A stretch of DNA of 64,000 bases from Streptomyces coelicoflavus (GCF_003112555.1 NZ_BEWB01000003.1:372001-436000), one strand, 5' to 3'; shown: positions 7,159-15,263, counted from the first letter of the stretch. Made by a program: numbers and translations. Notes: generated by a model not told the origin, from the letters alone.

Positions 7159-8229
7159 ATGAGCTCCTTTGGTGAACGTTCCCGCCGCTGGCCCGGCGTG
7201 CTCGCCCTCGCCCTCGTCCTCCCCCTGGCCGGCTGCGCCACCGACTCCGGCCGTCCGGACGCGGCACCGCCGTCGAGCGGGTCGTCCGCCACCAGTGGCG
7301 GCACCGGCGGCGACACCGGCGGCGACACCGGCGGCGGTACGGGTACGGGTACGGCGGCACCCGGAACCCGCGAACAGCTCCGGGTGGACGGCGACGTCCG
7401 CCAGTACCTCCTGCACCGGCCCGCCTCCACCCCCGCGTCTTCCGCCGCCGACGGCCCGCGGCCCCTGGTCGTCGCCTTCCACGGCCGCGGTGCCGACGCC
7501 GCCGAGCTGCGGGCGAAGACCCGGCTGGAGAAGGCCGCCACCGCGCGCGGCATGCTCGTGGCCTTCCCCGAGGGCCTCGGTCACGGCTGGGGCGCGGGCA
7601 CGCGGGCGACGAAGCAGCGCCCGGACCCCGAGCGGGACGTGCGGTTCACCGAGGCGCTGGTCGAGCACCTGGTCCGCACCGAGCGGGCCGACCCCGAACG
7701 GGTCTACGTCGCCGGGTTCTCCAACGGCGGCTCGATGGCCCTGCGCGTGGCCGCCGAGCGCCCCGGTCTGCTGGCGGGCGCGGCCTCGGTCTCCGGTCAG
7801 CTGCCCACGGGCGACGCCGCGGTCGAGCCCACCGGGCCCGTCCCCGTCATGGTCGTCTACGGCGCCGACGACCCCGTACGGCCCCTGGCGGGTCTGCCCT
7901 CCCCGCCGCCGGACCCCGAGGAGCCGATCCTGCCGACCCGGTCGGCCCGGGACACCGCGGCGGCGTTCGCGGCGGCCGGGGGCGCGGGCGAGCCGGTCAC
8001 GCGGGAGGAGGAGGGCTACGACCGGACGGTGTGGCGGTTCGGGACCGGTGCTCCCGGCGGCGCACGGCGGCCGGACGGCACCGTGCGACTCCTCGTCGTC
8101 GAGGACGCCGGTCACACCTGGCCGGGCTCGACCGTCCCGCCGCCCGAGGGGTTCGGCCCGGTCAGCAAGGCCCTGGACGCCACCGACACGATCCTCGACT
8201 TCTTCGCCGACCCCGGCCCCGGCCGCTGA
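7159..8229 (+). CDS. LpqC-like secreted lipoprotein esterase (PHB-depolymerase family)
   Basis: A 356-residue alpha/beta hydrolase. A signal peptide ends in the lipobox Leu-Ala-Gly-Cys26, followed by a Gly/Thr/Ser-rich linker (30-68, partly a short Gly-Asp-Thr-Gly-Gly repeat) and a catalytic domain. Catalytic residues are Ser188 in GFSNGGS, Asp in YGADDPV and His in DAGHTWPG. The oxyanion-loop motif is FHGRG. The family includes polyhydroxybutyrate depolymerase, feruloyl esterase and mycobacterial LpqC, so the substrate is an ester but cannot be named. It is divergent from the LysR gene and 18 bases ahead of the penicillin-binding protein. No strong ribosome site precedes the ATG, leaving the exact start somewhat open. 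Confidence 0.88.
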   Translation: MSSFGERSRRWPGVLALALVLPLAGCATDSGRPDAAPPSSGSSATSGGTGGDTGGDTGGGTGTGTAAPGTREQLRVDGDVRQYLLHRPASTPASSAADGPRPLVVAFHGRGADAAELRAKTRLEKAATARGMLVAFPEGLGHGWGAGTRATKQRPDPERDVRFTEALVEHLVRTERADPERVYVAGFSNGGSMALRVAAERPGLLAGAASVSGQLPTGDAAVEPTGPVPVMVVYGADDPVRPLAGLPSPPPDPEEPILPTRSARDTAAAFAAAGGAGEPVTREEEGYDRTVWRFGTGAPGGARRPDGTVRLLVVEDAGHTWPGSTVPPPEGFGPVSKALDATDTILDFFADPGPGR

Positions 8230-8247
8230 CCGACAAGGACCCGTCCC

Positions 8248-9891
8248 ATGTCCGACTCCCCCTACCTCACCTCTCCCCGCCGCCGCAGGCCCCGCAACGG
8301 GGTGCGGGCCGTCGCCGCCGTGGGCGTCGTGCTCGCGATCGCCGCGGGCGGCTCGTACGCCGCCGGGCTCGGCCCCTTCGCGCGCGGCGACGACGGACCC
8401 GACCCCGCCGCGATGAAACAGGCGCGCGCCTTCCTCGCCGACTGGGCCGCCGGGCGGCTGCCGAGCGCGGCCGGCCGCACCACCGAGCCCGGCAGGGCTC
8501 AGGAGGTGCTGCAGAGTTTCACCGCGGGCCTCGACATCGAGAAGCCGAAGCTGACGGCGGCGGACGACGGGGCGGAGGAGGCGGAGGACGGCACCCTCGG
8601 CGTCCCCTTCACCGCCAGGATGCCGGTCACCGGCCTGGGCACCTGGACGTACGAATCGAGGCTGCCGCTGCGCGAGCAGGAGGACGGGGGCTGGAAGGTG
8701 GACTGGCGGCTGTCCCTGGTGCATCCGCGGCTGAGCGACACGGAGAAGTTCCGCCTGGAGCGCGAGGAGACCGCGCCGCCGAAGGTCACGGACCGCGAGG
8801 GCACCTCCCTCGTGGGCGCCGACTACCCGTCCCTGGCCCCGCTCCTGGGACGGCTCGCGGGTGACGCGGGCGGTGGCGGCGGTCCGCGCGGCGCGGTCGA
8901 GCTGGTCGACCGGGCCAGCGGGAAGACCGTGCGCACCGAGGCGTCCTTCGGGAAGAAGCCCGACCCGGGGGCCGCGGACCGGCCCGTGCGCACCACCTTG
9001 GACGCCACCTGGCAGTCGGCCGCGGAGAAGGCCCTGGGGGAGGCCGGCGGCAAGAACGCCTCGCTCGTCGCCCTGCGCGTCGACAACGGCGAGGTCCTCG
9101 CCCTCGCCAACTCCCCCTCCTCCGGCTTCAACCGCGCCGCCTCCGGCACCTACGCGCCCGGCTCCACGTTCAAGATCGTCACGAGCAGCGCCCTGCTGCT
9201 CAAGGGGGCGGTCGCGCCGGACGACGTCGTGGACTGCCCCAAGTACCTGACGGTGGGCAAGGAGTTCCACAACGTGGAGACGTCCGAACACCCCGGCGCC
9301 ACCTTCCGCAAGGACTTCACCGAGTCCTGCAACACCGCCTTCATCAGCCTGCGCGGCAAGCTCGACGACGGGGAGCTGGGGAAGGTCGCCCGCACCTACT
9401 TCGGGATCGGCCAGGTCTGGCACGCCGGCATCCCGACGTACGACGGCTCGGTGCCGGCGCCCAAGGACGAGACGGAGAAGGCGGCGTCGATGATCGGGCA
9501 GGGCCGGGTCCAGGCCAACCCGCTGATCATGGCGTCGGTGACGGCCACCGCGGTCTCCGGCGAGTTCCACCAGCCGTCGCTCACCGCGGGCAACGAGGAC
9601 GAGACGCGCACCGAGCCGCTCCCCGACGAGGTCGTCACCCAGCTGCGCGGGCTGATGCGGGCCACCGTCACCGACGGCACCGCGCGCGTCCTGGCCGACC
9701 TGCCAGGTGAGGTGGGCGCCAAGACCGGCACCGCCGAGGTCTCCGACGACCAGGACAACAACGGCTGGCTCGTCGCCCACCGGGGCAACGTGGCCGTCGC
9801 CGTCGTGGTCGAGGAGGGCGTCACCGGCGGCGGCTCGGCGGGCCCGGTCGTGCACAGCCTGCTGTCGGCCGTACCGGAGGACCCGTCCTGA
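8248..9891 (+). CDS. Penicillin-binding protein with NTF2-like domain and transpeptidase domain
   Basis: A 547-residue membrane-anchored D,D-transpeptidase-like protein. A basic N-terminus (RRRRPRNG) leads into one helix at about 18-40. Next come a MecA/NTF2-like domain (about 50-175), a short linker and the transpeptidase domain (about 245-545) with Ser306-Thr-Phe-Lys309, Ser-Cys-Asn in ESCNTAF and Lys-Thr-Gly-Thr near the end. The usual dimerisation domain between NTF2-like and catalytic parts is reduced to about 60 residues, including a Gly-rich loop. It would cross-link peptidoglycan outside the membrane. It is probably co-transcribed with the esterase lipoprotein. Confidence 0.9.
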   Translation: MSDSPYLTSPRRRRPRNGVRAVAAVGVVLAIAAGGSYAAGLGPFARGDDGPDPAAMKQARAFLADWAAGRLPSAAGRTTEPGRAQEVLQSFTAGLDIEKPKLTAADDGAEEAEDGTLGVPFTARMPVTGLGTWTYESRLPLREQEDGGWKVDWRLSLVHPRLSDTEKFRLEREETAPPKVTDREGTSLVGADYPSLAPLLGRLAGDAGGGGGPRGAVELVDRASGKTVRTEASFGKKPDPGAADRPVRTTLDATWQSAAEKALGEAGGKNASLVALRVDNGEVLALANSPSSGFNRAASGTYAPGSTFKIVTSSALLLKGAVAPDDVVDCPKYLTVGKEFHNVETSEHPGATFRKDFTESCNTAFISLRGKLDDGELGKVARTYFGIGQVWHAGIPTYDGSVPAPKDETEKAASMIGQGRVQANPLIMASVTATAVSGEFHQPSLTAGNEDETRTEPLPDEVVTQLRGLMRATVTDGTARVLADLPGEVGAKTGTAEVSDDQDNNGWLVAHRGNVAVAVVVEEGVTGGGSAGPVVHSLLSAVPEDPS

Positions 9892-9911
9892 GCCGGCCGG
9901 CGGTGCGCGGA

Positions 9912-10166
9912 TCAGGCGCGAGGCGGGTCCTGGGTGCCGGCGCCGGTGCTGTTGCCGGTACCGGTGCCGGGGGCCTCGCGGTCGACCGTCTCCCCTTGGA
10001 TGACACGCGGCGTCCCCGGCTCGTCCGCGTCCTTCGCGGCGCGGGCCTCGGCCTTGAGGATGCGGGCCGACTTGCCCGCCGAGCGGGTCAGCTCGGGGAG
10101 CTTCTTGATGGCGAGGACGACGGCGACGACGACGAGAATGATCGCGAGTTCGCTGAGTCCGAACAC
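9912..10166 (-). CDS. tatA: TatA-like twin-arginine translocase component
   Basis: An 84-residue protein with one N-terminal helix (FGLSELAIILVVVAVVLA) and an amphipathic helix beginning KKLPELTRSAGKSARILKAE, the TatA architecture. A charged, Thr/Gly-rich tail follows. The GTG at 10166 is chosen because AGGGGAG lies seven bases upstream; longer in-frame extensions lack this. The hinge normally written Phe-Gly-x-Lys-Lys-Leu-Pro reads Leu-Ala-Ile-Lys-Lys-Leu-Pro here, so the family Phe-Gly is missing. No tatC is nearby, so this is probably an accessory TatA paralogue. It is convergent with the penicillin-binding protein, 20 bases away. Confidence 0.8.
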   Translation of the reverse strand: MFGLSELAIILVVVAVVLAIKKLPELTRSAGKSARILKAEARAAKDADEPGTPRVIQGETVDREAPGTGTGNSTGAGTQDPPRA

Positions 10167-10189
10167 GGTGCTCCCCTGGTGAACGTACG

Positions 10190-10216
10190 GTGTGGGCCCG
10201 CGGCACGGGCCCACAC
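10190..10216. terminator. 10-bp perfect hairpin between terB and tatA
   Basis: GTGTGGGCCC at 10190-10199 pairs perfectly with GGGCCCACAC at 10207-10216 across a 7-base loop. It lies 24 bases upstream of the tatA start and about 140 bases after the terB stop on the same strand. It could end terB transcription or form the tatA leader. No T-run follows, as is usual in streptomycetes. Confidence 0.5.
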
Positions 10217-10353
10217 ACGGAATCTACGGCAAGGCCGGCGGGCCGGGCGCCGCGGCCCGGGCCCCGGAGCTCTCGGAGGAGCCAGAGGCTTGAGAGCTAT
10301 CGGAGCTCTCCGGGGCCTGCGGGGCCTGCGAGGTCTCCGAGGTCGGCGAGGTC

Positions 10354-10809
10354 TCAGAGGTCGAACTCGTGCGGCGGCAGGTCCAGGGCGTAGCAGGCCT
10401 CGCGGACCACGGCGCGCTCGTCCTTGTCGAAGTCCCCGTCGGCGCCGCCGATCACGATGCCGATCTGGATCACGGCCCGTGCCTCGGCGGGCTTCTTCTT
10501 CGCCTTGGCGATCTCCTGGAGGATGCCGACCTTGCCGAAGGCGAAGTCGGCGGTGAGCTTGTTCAGGTTGTCCTCGAACCGGCGGCGCAGGTCGTCGGCG
10601 GGGAAGTTCTGAAGCACCTCGTTGGTCGAGATCAGCTGGGCGACCCGCTGCCGCTCCGAGGGGTCGACGGTGCCGTCGGCCGCGGCGACCAGCGCGCACA
10701 TCGCCATGCTCGCGTCGCGGAAGGCGCCGCTCTTGAGGTCGTTCTTCTTCGCCACGAGCTGCGTCTGCATCTGCGACGCGGACTCCTTGAAGCGGTCCCA
10801 CAGGGCCAT
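10354..10809 (-). CDS. terB: TerB-family tellurite-resistance/stress protein
   Basis: A 151-residue, all-helical TerB protein. Metal-binding acidic loops are seen as AADGTVDPSER at about 43-53 and GGADGDFDKDER at about 121-132. Family members bind divalent metals and work with TerC/TerD-type proteins in membrane-associated stress responses. Here no other ter gene is adjacent; a TerD homologue lies 32 kb away. It is downstream of the Spo0M-like gene on the same strand, with 108 bases between them. It has its own copy of a palindromic box that also precedes the Spo0M-like gene, suggesting shared control. Confidence 0.9.
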   Translation of the reverse strand: MALWDRFKESASQMQTQLVAKKNDLKSGAFRDASMAMCALVAAADGTVDPSERQRVAQLISTNEVLQNFPADDLRRRFEDNLNKLTADFAFGKVGILQEIAKAKKKPAEARAVIQIGIVIGGADGDFDKDERAVVREACYALDLPPHEFDL

Positions 10810-10894
10810 GAGAACTCCGTACTCCGTACCGGTCGGACGGGAAGGGGTGATCGGGCTGGTCGGGGCTGGTCGGGGAGACCGGGACCGGCCCGAG

Positions 10895-10914
10895 TCTCTA
10901 CAGCACTGTAGAAA
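10895..10914. promoter_or_regulatory. TerB box (palindromic CTACAG-CA-CTGTAG)
   Basis: CTACAGCACTGTAG at 10898-10911 is a perfect 6-bp inverted repeat with a 2-base centre. It sits 86-105 bases upstream of the TerB start and immediately after the Spo0M-like stop. The 20-base block TCTCTACAG-N4-GTAGAA recurs upstream of the Spo0M-like gene at the same relative distance. I infer a common regulator-binding site. Confidence 0.55.
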
Positions 10915-10917
10915 CTA

Positions 10918-11871
10918 TCAGCCTTCCCCGTCGTCCGAGTCGCCCTCGAAGAAGTCCCCCACCTCGTCGACGACTTCGGCCGCCACCATCCCCCCGGCGA
11001 TGCCCGCGGCCCCGGCCACGACGGCGGCACCGACCCCGGACTCGTGGCCGTACACCGCGTGGGAGCCGTACGACGCACGGTGTTCGACCAGCTCCTGGAT
11101 CCAGCCGTCGACGAGGGTGTTCCAGTCCTGCGGGCCGGACGGGCCCTCGTGCGGGACGGTGAAGCGGCTGAGCGCGTCGTGGCCGCCGTGTCCGCCGGGC
11201 CCGTCGGCGAAGGGGCCGCCGCGCTTGTCCGCCTCCAGTACCACCTCGAGGGCGCCGGGCACGGCGAGGAAGGTCAGCTCGATCTCGTTGACCTGGTGGG
11301 CGTAGCGCGGGGGCGGGGTCAGCTCGACCTCCTGGTAGAAGGGCAGCTGCTGCCCGGTGCCGCCGATGCGGCCGTACTCCAGGTCGGCGGAGCGGAAGCC
11401 GAAGCCGAGCTGTCCGAGGGCCTCCAGGACGGCCTCCTGGGCCGGGAGCGGCGCCACGGTCAGCGGGTCCAGGTCGCCCTTGTCCCGGGCGCCGGCGACC
11501 GCCAGCTCGGTACGCACGCCGAGCACGATGCCCAGCGGCTGCCCGTGCAGTTCGGTGGCCGGGGTCTCCCAGGGCAGCGGCACCGCGAAGGGCAGGCTGG
11601 TCTCCTCGCCCGCCGCGAGCCGGAAGGCGCCGCCGACGACGTGCCGGTCGAAGACGACGACGCCCTCCCCGTCGCCGTGTTCCTCGTGCTCGGTCTCCAC
11701 GCGGGCCACCAGCTCCAGCGCGACGTGCTCGACGTCGTGGTCGGCGGTGCCGCCGACGAGGCGGACCCGGCCCGACAGCGTGCCCCCCGGCCGGGCGGCG
11801 CCCGGGTCGAGGACCGTGTCCACCGTGGGCCCGCCCACGCCGAGGGAACCGAGCAGCCGCTTGAACACCAT
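10918..11871 (-). CDS. Spo0M-like sporulation-control protein (arrestin fold)
   Basis: A 317-residue protein beginning MVFKRLLGSLGVGG, of the Spo0M (SpoOM) arrestin-like family. In Bacillus, Spo0M is a negative stage-0 sporulation factor linked to cytoskeletal and division proteins. The N-terminal two-thirds is beta-rich (PGGTLSGRVRLVGG, then LPFAVPLPWETPATEL). The C-terminus has a His/Gly-rich loop (GPGGHGGHD), then a Gly/Ala-rich hydrophobic stretch (GAAVVAGAAGIAGGMVAAEV) that could touch the membrane, and an acidic end. The start at 11871 follows AAGGAG at 11-base spacing; a GTG four codons upstream is possible. It carries the same upstream box as the TerB gene. Role in Streptomyces development is an inference. 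Confidence 0.85.
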   Translation of the reverse strand: MVFKRLLGSLGVGGPTVDTVLDPGAARPGGTLSGRVRLVGGTADHDVEHVALELVARVETEHEEHGDGEGVVVFDRHVVGGAFRLAAGEETSLPFAVPLPWETPATELHGQPLGIVLGVRTELAVAGARDKGDLDPLTVAPLPAQEAVLEALGQLGFGFRSADLEYGRIGGTGQQLPFYQEVELTPPPRYAHQVNEIELTFLAVPGALEVVLEADKRGGPFADGPGGHGGHDALSRFTVPHEGPSGPQDWNTLVDGWIQELVEHRASYGSHAVYGHESGVGAAVVAGAAGIAGGMVAAEVVDEVGDFFEGDSDDGEG

Positions 11872-11949
11872 CGAGGCGTTCACTCCTTCACGTTCGTGCG
11901 GGAACTCCTGCGAGAGCACCCGTGGGAACAACCGGAATCCTCCGGCCGT

Positions 11950-11969
11950 TCTCTACAGGCGAGTAGAAG
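11950..11969. promoter_or_regulatory. Spo0M box, second copy of the TerB box
   Basis: TCTCTACAG at 11950-11958 and GTAGAA at 11963-11968 match the TerB box without gaps; only the four central bases and flanking positions differ. It lies 79-98 bases upstream of the Spo0M-like start, nearly the distance seen for TerB. Confidence 0.55.
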
Positions 11970-12013
11970 CATAGGGGTCTCAGGACTCCCGATCTTTTTG
12001 CTCGTCCTTTACC

Positions 12014-12085
12014 ATGAGGGAGAACCCTCGGGTGCCCGGCTGGTACCGGCGCCCATCGACCCCGTTAAGGAGTCCCGTTCCGTAA
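12014..12085 (+). CDS. Candidate proline-rich leader peptide with a TTA codon
   Basis: A 23-codon ORF starting MRENPRVPGW has six prolines and a TTA leucine codon at position 18, the only TTA I noticed in a plausible reading frame of the window. It lies 80 bases ahead of the first CNNM/CBS gene, a family tied to magnesium homeostasis. It has no Shine-Dalgarno, so if real it would be leaderless. The stretch after it contains a short GC hairpin (about 12102-12120). It may simply be untranslated leader. Confidence 0.25.
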   Translation: MRENPRVPGWYRRPSTPLRSPVP

Positions 12086-12164
12086 TGGAGCCCCCTAGTA
12101 CCGGCCGTGCCACGGCCGGCCCGCCAGTTCCCCCGTACGTGCGTGAGGGAAGCGGGGTGGCACG

Positions 12165-13544
12165 GTGACCGAGGTCCTGCTGCTCCTGCTGGCCCTCCTG
12201 CTCACCCTCGCCTGCGCGGTCTTCGTCGCGGCCGAGTTCTCCCTCACCACCGTCGAGCGCGGTGACCTGGAGCGGGCCGCCGAGTCCGGTGAGCGCGGCG
12301 CCGACGGCGCCCTGAAGGCCGTACGCTCCCTGACCCTCCAGCTGTCCGGCGCCCAGCTCGGCATCACGGTGACCTCGCTGGTCATCGGCATGCTGGCCGA
12401 GCCGTCCCTCGCGGTGCTGCTGCGCGGCCCGCTGCGGGCGATCGGCCTGGGCGGCGCCACCTCGACGGTCGCGACCCTGCTCGGCGTGATCGTCTCCACC
12501 GTCGTCCTGATGGTCGTCGGCGAGCTGGTCCCCAAGAACTGGGCGATCTCGCGCCCGCTGGCCGTCGCCAAGGTCGTCGCGGGTCCGCAGCGCGGCTTCA
12601 CCACCGCCTTCGGCCCCTTCATCCGGCACCTGAACAACACGGCGAACCGTTTCGTGCGCCGCTTCGGCCTGGAACCGGCCGAGGAGCTGGCGTCCGCCCG
12701 CAGCGCCGAGGAGCTGGTCGCGCTCGCCCAGCACTCGGCCGCGGAGGGCGCCCTGGAGGCGGACTCGGCCGAGCTGTTCGTGCGCACCCTGCACCTGAGC
12801 GAGCTGACCGCGGAGAACGTCATGACCCCGCGCGTGGACGTCAAGGCCCTGGAGGCCCACGCCACCGCCACCGACGCCGCGAACCTGTCGCACGCCACCG
12901 GCCTGTCCCGCTTCCCGGTCTACCGGGACAGCCTGGACGAGGTCGTCGGCACGGTCCACATCCGCGACGTGCTGGCCCTGGAGCCGGAGAAGCGCCGGAC
13001 CACCCCCGTCACCGAGCTGGCCACCGCGCCGCTCCTGGTGCCGGACAGCCTGCCCGCCGACCGCCTCCTGGAGCGCATGCGCGCCAGCCGCACCATGGCC
13101 GTCGTCATCGACGAGTACGGCGGTACGGCGGGCGTGGCGACCGTCGAGGACATCGTCGAGGAGGTCGTCGGCGAGGTGCGCGACGAGCACGACCCGGTCG
13201 AGATACCGGACCTGCTGCCCGCCCCCGCCGACGCGGACGGCCGCGCGGCCTGGGAGGCCGACGGCTCGCTGCGCCTGGACCACCTGGAGCGCATCGGCCT
13301 GACCGCGCCGGAGGGCCCGTACGAGACCCTGGCGGGACTGGTCGCCACCCACCTGACGCGCATCCCCGCCAAGGGCGACGTGGTCGCCCTCGACGGCTGG
13401 CGCATCGACGTCCTCGACGTCGACCACCACCGCGCCGACCGCCTGCGCGTCACGGCACCCGTGCCGGACGACGCCCGGTCGGCGTACGAGCAGCAGCCGG
13501 CCGGCGACCGGTCGGCGCAGGACGAGCGGGAGCCGGCCCGATGA
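12165..13544 (+). CDS. CNNM/CBS-domain membrane protein (CorC/hemolysin-C-like), longer paralogue
   Basis: A 459-residue integral membrane protein. The CNNM transmembrane domain spans about residues 1-200 with helices at 3-20, about 65-90 and about 100-125, including GELVPKNWAI. Two CBS motifs follow (about 215-335, VMTPRVDVKALEAH and the EYGGTAGVATVEDIVEEVVGEV segment). A C-terminal CorC_HlyC transporter-associated domain covers about 345-435. Relatives mediate Na+-coupled Mg2+ or Co2+ efflux or regulate it. The GTG start has a purine-rich GGGGTGG site. Its stop overlaps the ATG of a shorter paralogue, so the two are probably partner subunits. Confidence 0.92.
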   Translation: MTEVLLLLLALLLTLACAVFVAAEFSLTTVERGDLERAAESGERGADGALKAVRSLTLQLSGAQLGITVTSLVIGMLAEPSLAVLLRGPLRAIGLGGATSTVATLLGVIVSTVVLMVVGELVPKNWAISRPLAVAKVVAGPQRGFTTAFGPFIRHLNNTANRFVRRFGLEPAEELASARSAEELVALAQHSAAEGALEADSAELFVRTLHLSELTAENVMTPRVDVKALEAHATATDAANLSHATGLSRFPVYRDSLDEVVGTVHIRDVLALEPEKRRTTPVTELATAPLLVPDSLPADRLLERMRASRTMAVVIDEYGGTAGVATVEDIVEEVVGEVRDEHDPVEIPDLLPAPADADGRAAWEADGSLRLDHLERIGLTAPEGPYETLAGLVATHLTRIPAKGDVVALDGWRIDVLDVDHHRADRLRVTAPVPDDARSAYEQQPAGDRSAQDEREPAR

Positions 13545-14563
13545 CCGTCGTACAGCTCCTCATCGGCGCGCTGACGCTGCTGACCAACGCGTTCTTCGTG
13601 GGCGCCGAGTTCGCCATGATCTCGGTGCGCCGCAGCCAGATCGAGCCGCGCGCGAAGACGGGCGACAAGCGCGCCCGGATGACCCTGTGGGGCCTTCAGC
13701 ACATCTCCCAGATGATGGCCACGGCCCAGCTCGGCATCACCGTCTCCTCCCTGGTGCTCGGCGCGGTCGCGGAACCGGCCATCGCGCACCTGATGGAGCC
13801 GGTGTTCGAGGCGGTCCACATGCCGCACGCGCTGGTCCACCCGGTCGCCTTCGCGATCGCCCTGGCCCTGGCGACGTACCTGCACATGCTGATCGGCGAG
13901 ATGATCCCGAAGAACATCGCGCTGGCCGCCCCGGCGACCACCGCGCTGGTCCTCGGCCCGCCGCTGGTCGCGCTCACCCGCGCCCTGAAGCCGGTCGTCT
14001 TCGGCATCAACGCCTTCGCCAACACGCTCCTCAAGCTGCTGCGGGTGGAGCCCAAGGACGAGGTCGAGGCCGTCTTCACCGACGACCAGCTGGCCCGCAT
14101 GGTGGTCGACGCCAGCGAGGCCGGACTGCTCACCCCGGCCGACGGCGAGCGCCTGCGCGACGCGCTGGAACTGGGCACCCGCCCGGTCGGCGAGATCCTC
14201 GTCCCGGCCCAGAAGATGCGCACCGTCCCGCACACGGTCACCCCGGCCCAGCTGGAACGCATGGCCGCCGACGCGGGCTACTCCCGCTTCCCGGTCACCG
14301 GCCCCGGCGGCACCGTCCTCGGCTACCTGCACATCAAGGACACCCTGGGCCTGACCGACCGCGAGAGCCCCTTCCCGCGCACGGGCCTGCACCGCGTCAC
14401 CCGCGTCCGCATCGACACCCCCCTGGACGACACCCTCACCGCCCTGCGCACCGAGGACAGCCACCTCGCCGCGGTCACCGGCGAGACGGGCGCGGTCCTG
14501 GGCTTCGTGACGATGGAGGACGTCCTGACGGAACTGGTGGGCCCGACGACGCCGGTGGCCTGA
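13541..14563 (+). CDS. CNNM/CBS-domain membrane protein, shorter paralogue
   Basis: A 340-residue paralogue of the preceding protein with the same CNNM membrane domain (helices at about 1-25, 65-90 and 105-125; GEMIPKNIALAAPA). One CBS pair follows (about 215-335, ending VLGFVTMEDVLTELVG). It lacks the C-terminal CorC_HlyC domain of its neighbour. ATGA overlap with the upstream gene indicates tight co-translation and probable heteromeric assembly in the cytoplasmic membrane. This two-gene arrangement is common in actinomycetes. Ion specificity is not evident from sequence. Confidence 0.92.
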   Translation: MTVVQLLIGALTLLTNAFFVGAEFAMISVRRSQIEPRAKTGDKRARMTLWGLQHISQMMATAQLGITVSSLVLGAVAEPAIAHLMEPVFEAVHMPHALVHPVAFAIALALATYLHMLIGEMIPKNIALAAPATTALVLGPPLVALTRALKPVVFGINAFANTLLKLLRVEPKDEVEAVFTDDQLARMVVDASEAGLLTPADGERLRDALELGTRPVGEILVPAQKMRTVPHTVTPAQLERMAADAGYSRFPVTGPGGTVLGYLHIKDTLGLTDRESPFPRTGLHRVTRVRIDTPLDDTLTALRTEDSHLAAVTGETGAVLGFVTMEDVLTELVGPTTPVA

Positions 14564-14637
14564 CGCCGGGAACCTTCCACCGGCCGGGCTCGTCTCCTCC
14601 GGCGACAACGGCATCCGTACCGTCGGAGGAGAAGTCC

Positions 14638-15153
14638 ATGGCCATGGTCGGCCTGTTCTGGATCACTGAGGGCTGTGTGTATCTGGGGGCGAAGCCCGCC
14701 GGTACGGCGCCCGGTGTGCGGCTGACCGAGGGCGGGGTGGAGATCCTCGGGGGCGAGCAGGGCGGCCGGTCGTGGGAGTGGGACGAGGTGCGGGGGCTGG
14801 ACGTGCGGGACGTGGCCGTGCGGTCCGCCGGGCGGCGGCTGGCGTCCATGGCGTTCGACTCGGTCGTCGTGCTGTTCACGGGGGACGGCGAGCAGCCGCC
14901 GCTGTTCACGGTGTGCGTGGAGACGGAGGGGGACGGCACGGTCGAGGCGAGCGTTCTGGCTGCCGTCACCGGCGGTATCCACACCCCGGACGAGTACGAG
15001 CTCTCCCGTACCCTCCTCGCCCGCCTCGCCGACGGCACCGCCACCGTCGGGGAGCTGGTCGGCTGGCGCCGGGACGAGCCCGAGGACGTCGCCCCCACCA
15101 AGGAGCAGCGGTTGGCGCTGCTGCGGGAGTGGACGGCGGCGGCGCCCGTCTGA
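14638..15153 (+). CDS. Conserved hypothetical protein, 171 residues
   Basis: The ATG has GGAGGAG six to seven bases upstream; an in-frame ATG two codons later is less well placed. The product starts MAMVGLFWITEGC and has no signal peptide. The first 110 residues look like a beta-rich, PH-like domain (GVRLTEGGVEILGG, then SWEWDEVRGLDVRDV). The last 60 are helical, ending in a Lys-Glu-Gln-Arg-rich segment. No catalytic motif is visible and I do not recognise a named family. It is 74 bases downstream of the CNNM pair and 110 bases ahead of the histidine kinase, with its own ribosome site. Confidence 0.75.
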   Translation: MAMVGLFWITEGCVYLGAKPAGTAPGVRLTEGGVEILGGEQGGRSWEWDEVRGLDVRDVAVRSAGRRLASMAFDSVVVLFTGDGEQPPLFTVCVETEGDGTVEASVLAAVTGGIHTPDEYELSRTLLARLADGTATVGELVGWRRDEPEDVAPTKEQRLALLREWTAAAPV

Positions 15154-15186
15154 GCGGCTGCCCCCGCCGCGCTTTCCGGCCTCGTA

Positions 15187-15218
15187 CCCCCTACCGGGGT
15201 ATCACTCCGGCTTGGCTC
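15187..15218. promoter_or_regulatory. TCS/ABC box, copy 1 (before the histidine kinase)
   Basis: A block with CCCCCTACC at its left, the palindrome TACCGGGGTA, ATCACTCC and then TTGGCTC recurs 2.1 kb downstream in front of the ABC exporter. The blocks differ by one base in the first 22 positions. This copy ends 45 bases before the kinase start. I infer the binding site of the response regulator, giving autoregulation and exporter control. Confidence 0.65.
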
Positions 15219-15263
15219 TCCAGGGGGACGGCGCGGCAACGCCGGGCACCTAGGCTGGTGGTC

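Noticed and set aside
6337..10218. 1,293-codon minus-strand frame across the LysR, esterase and PBP genes.
   Set aside because: No domains and Arg/Gly-rich composition; it covers genes with clear catalytic motifs on both strands.
11932..12164. Known magnesium M-box or manganese yybP-ykoY riboswitch before the CNNM genes.
   Set aside because: Neither consensus core is recognisable; only a short hairpin and a possible leader ORF are seen.
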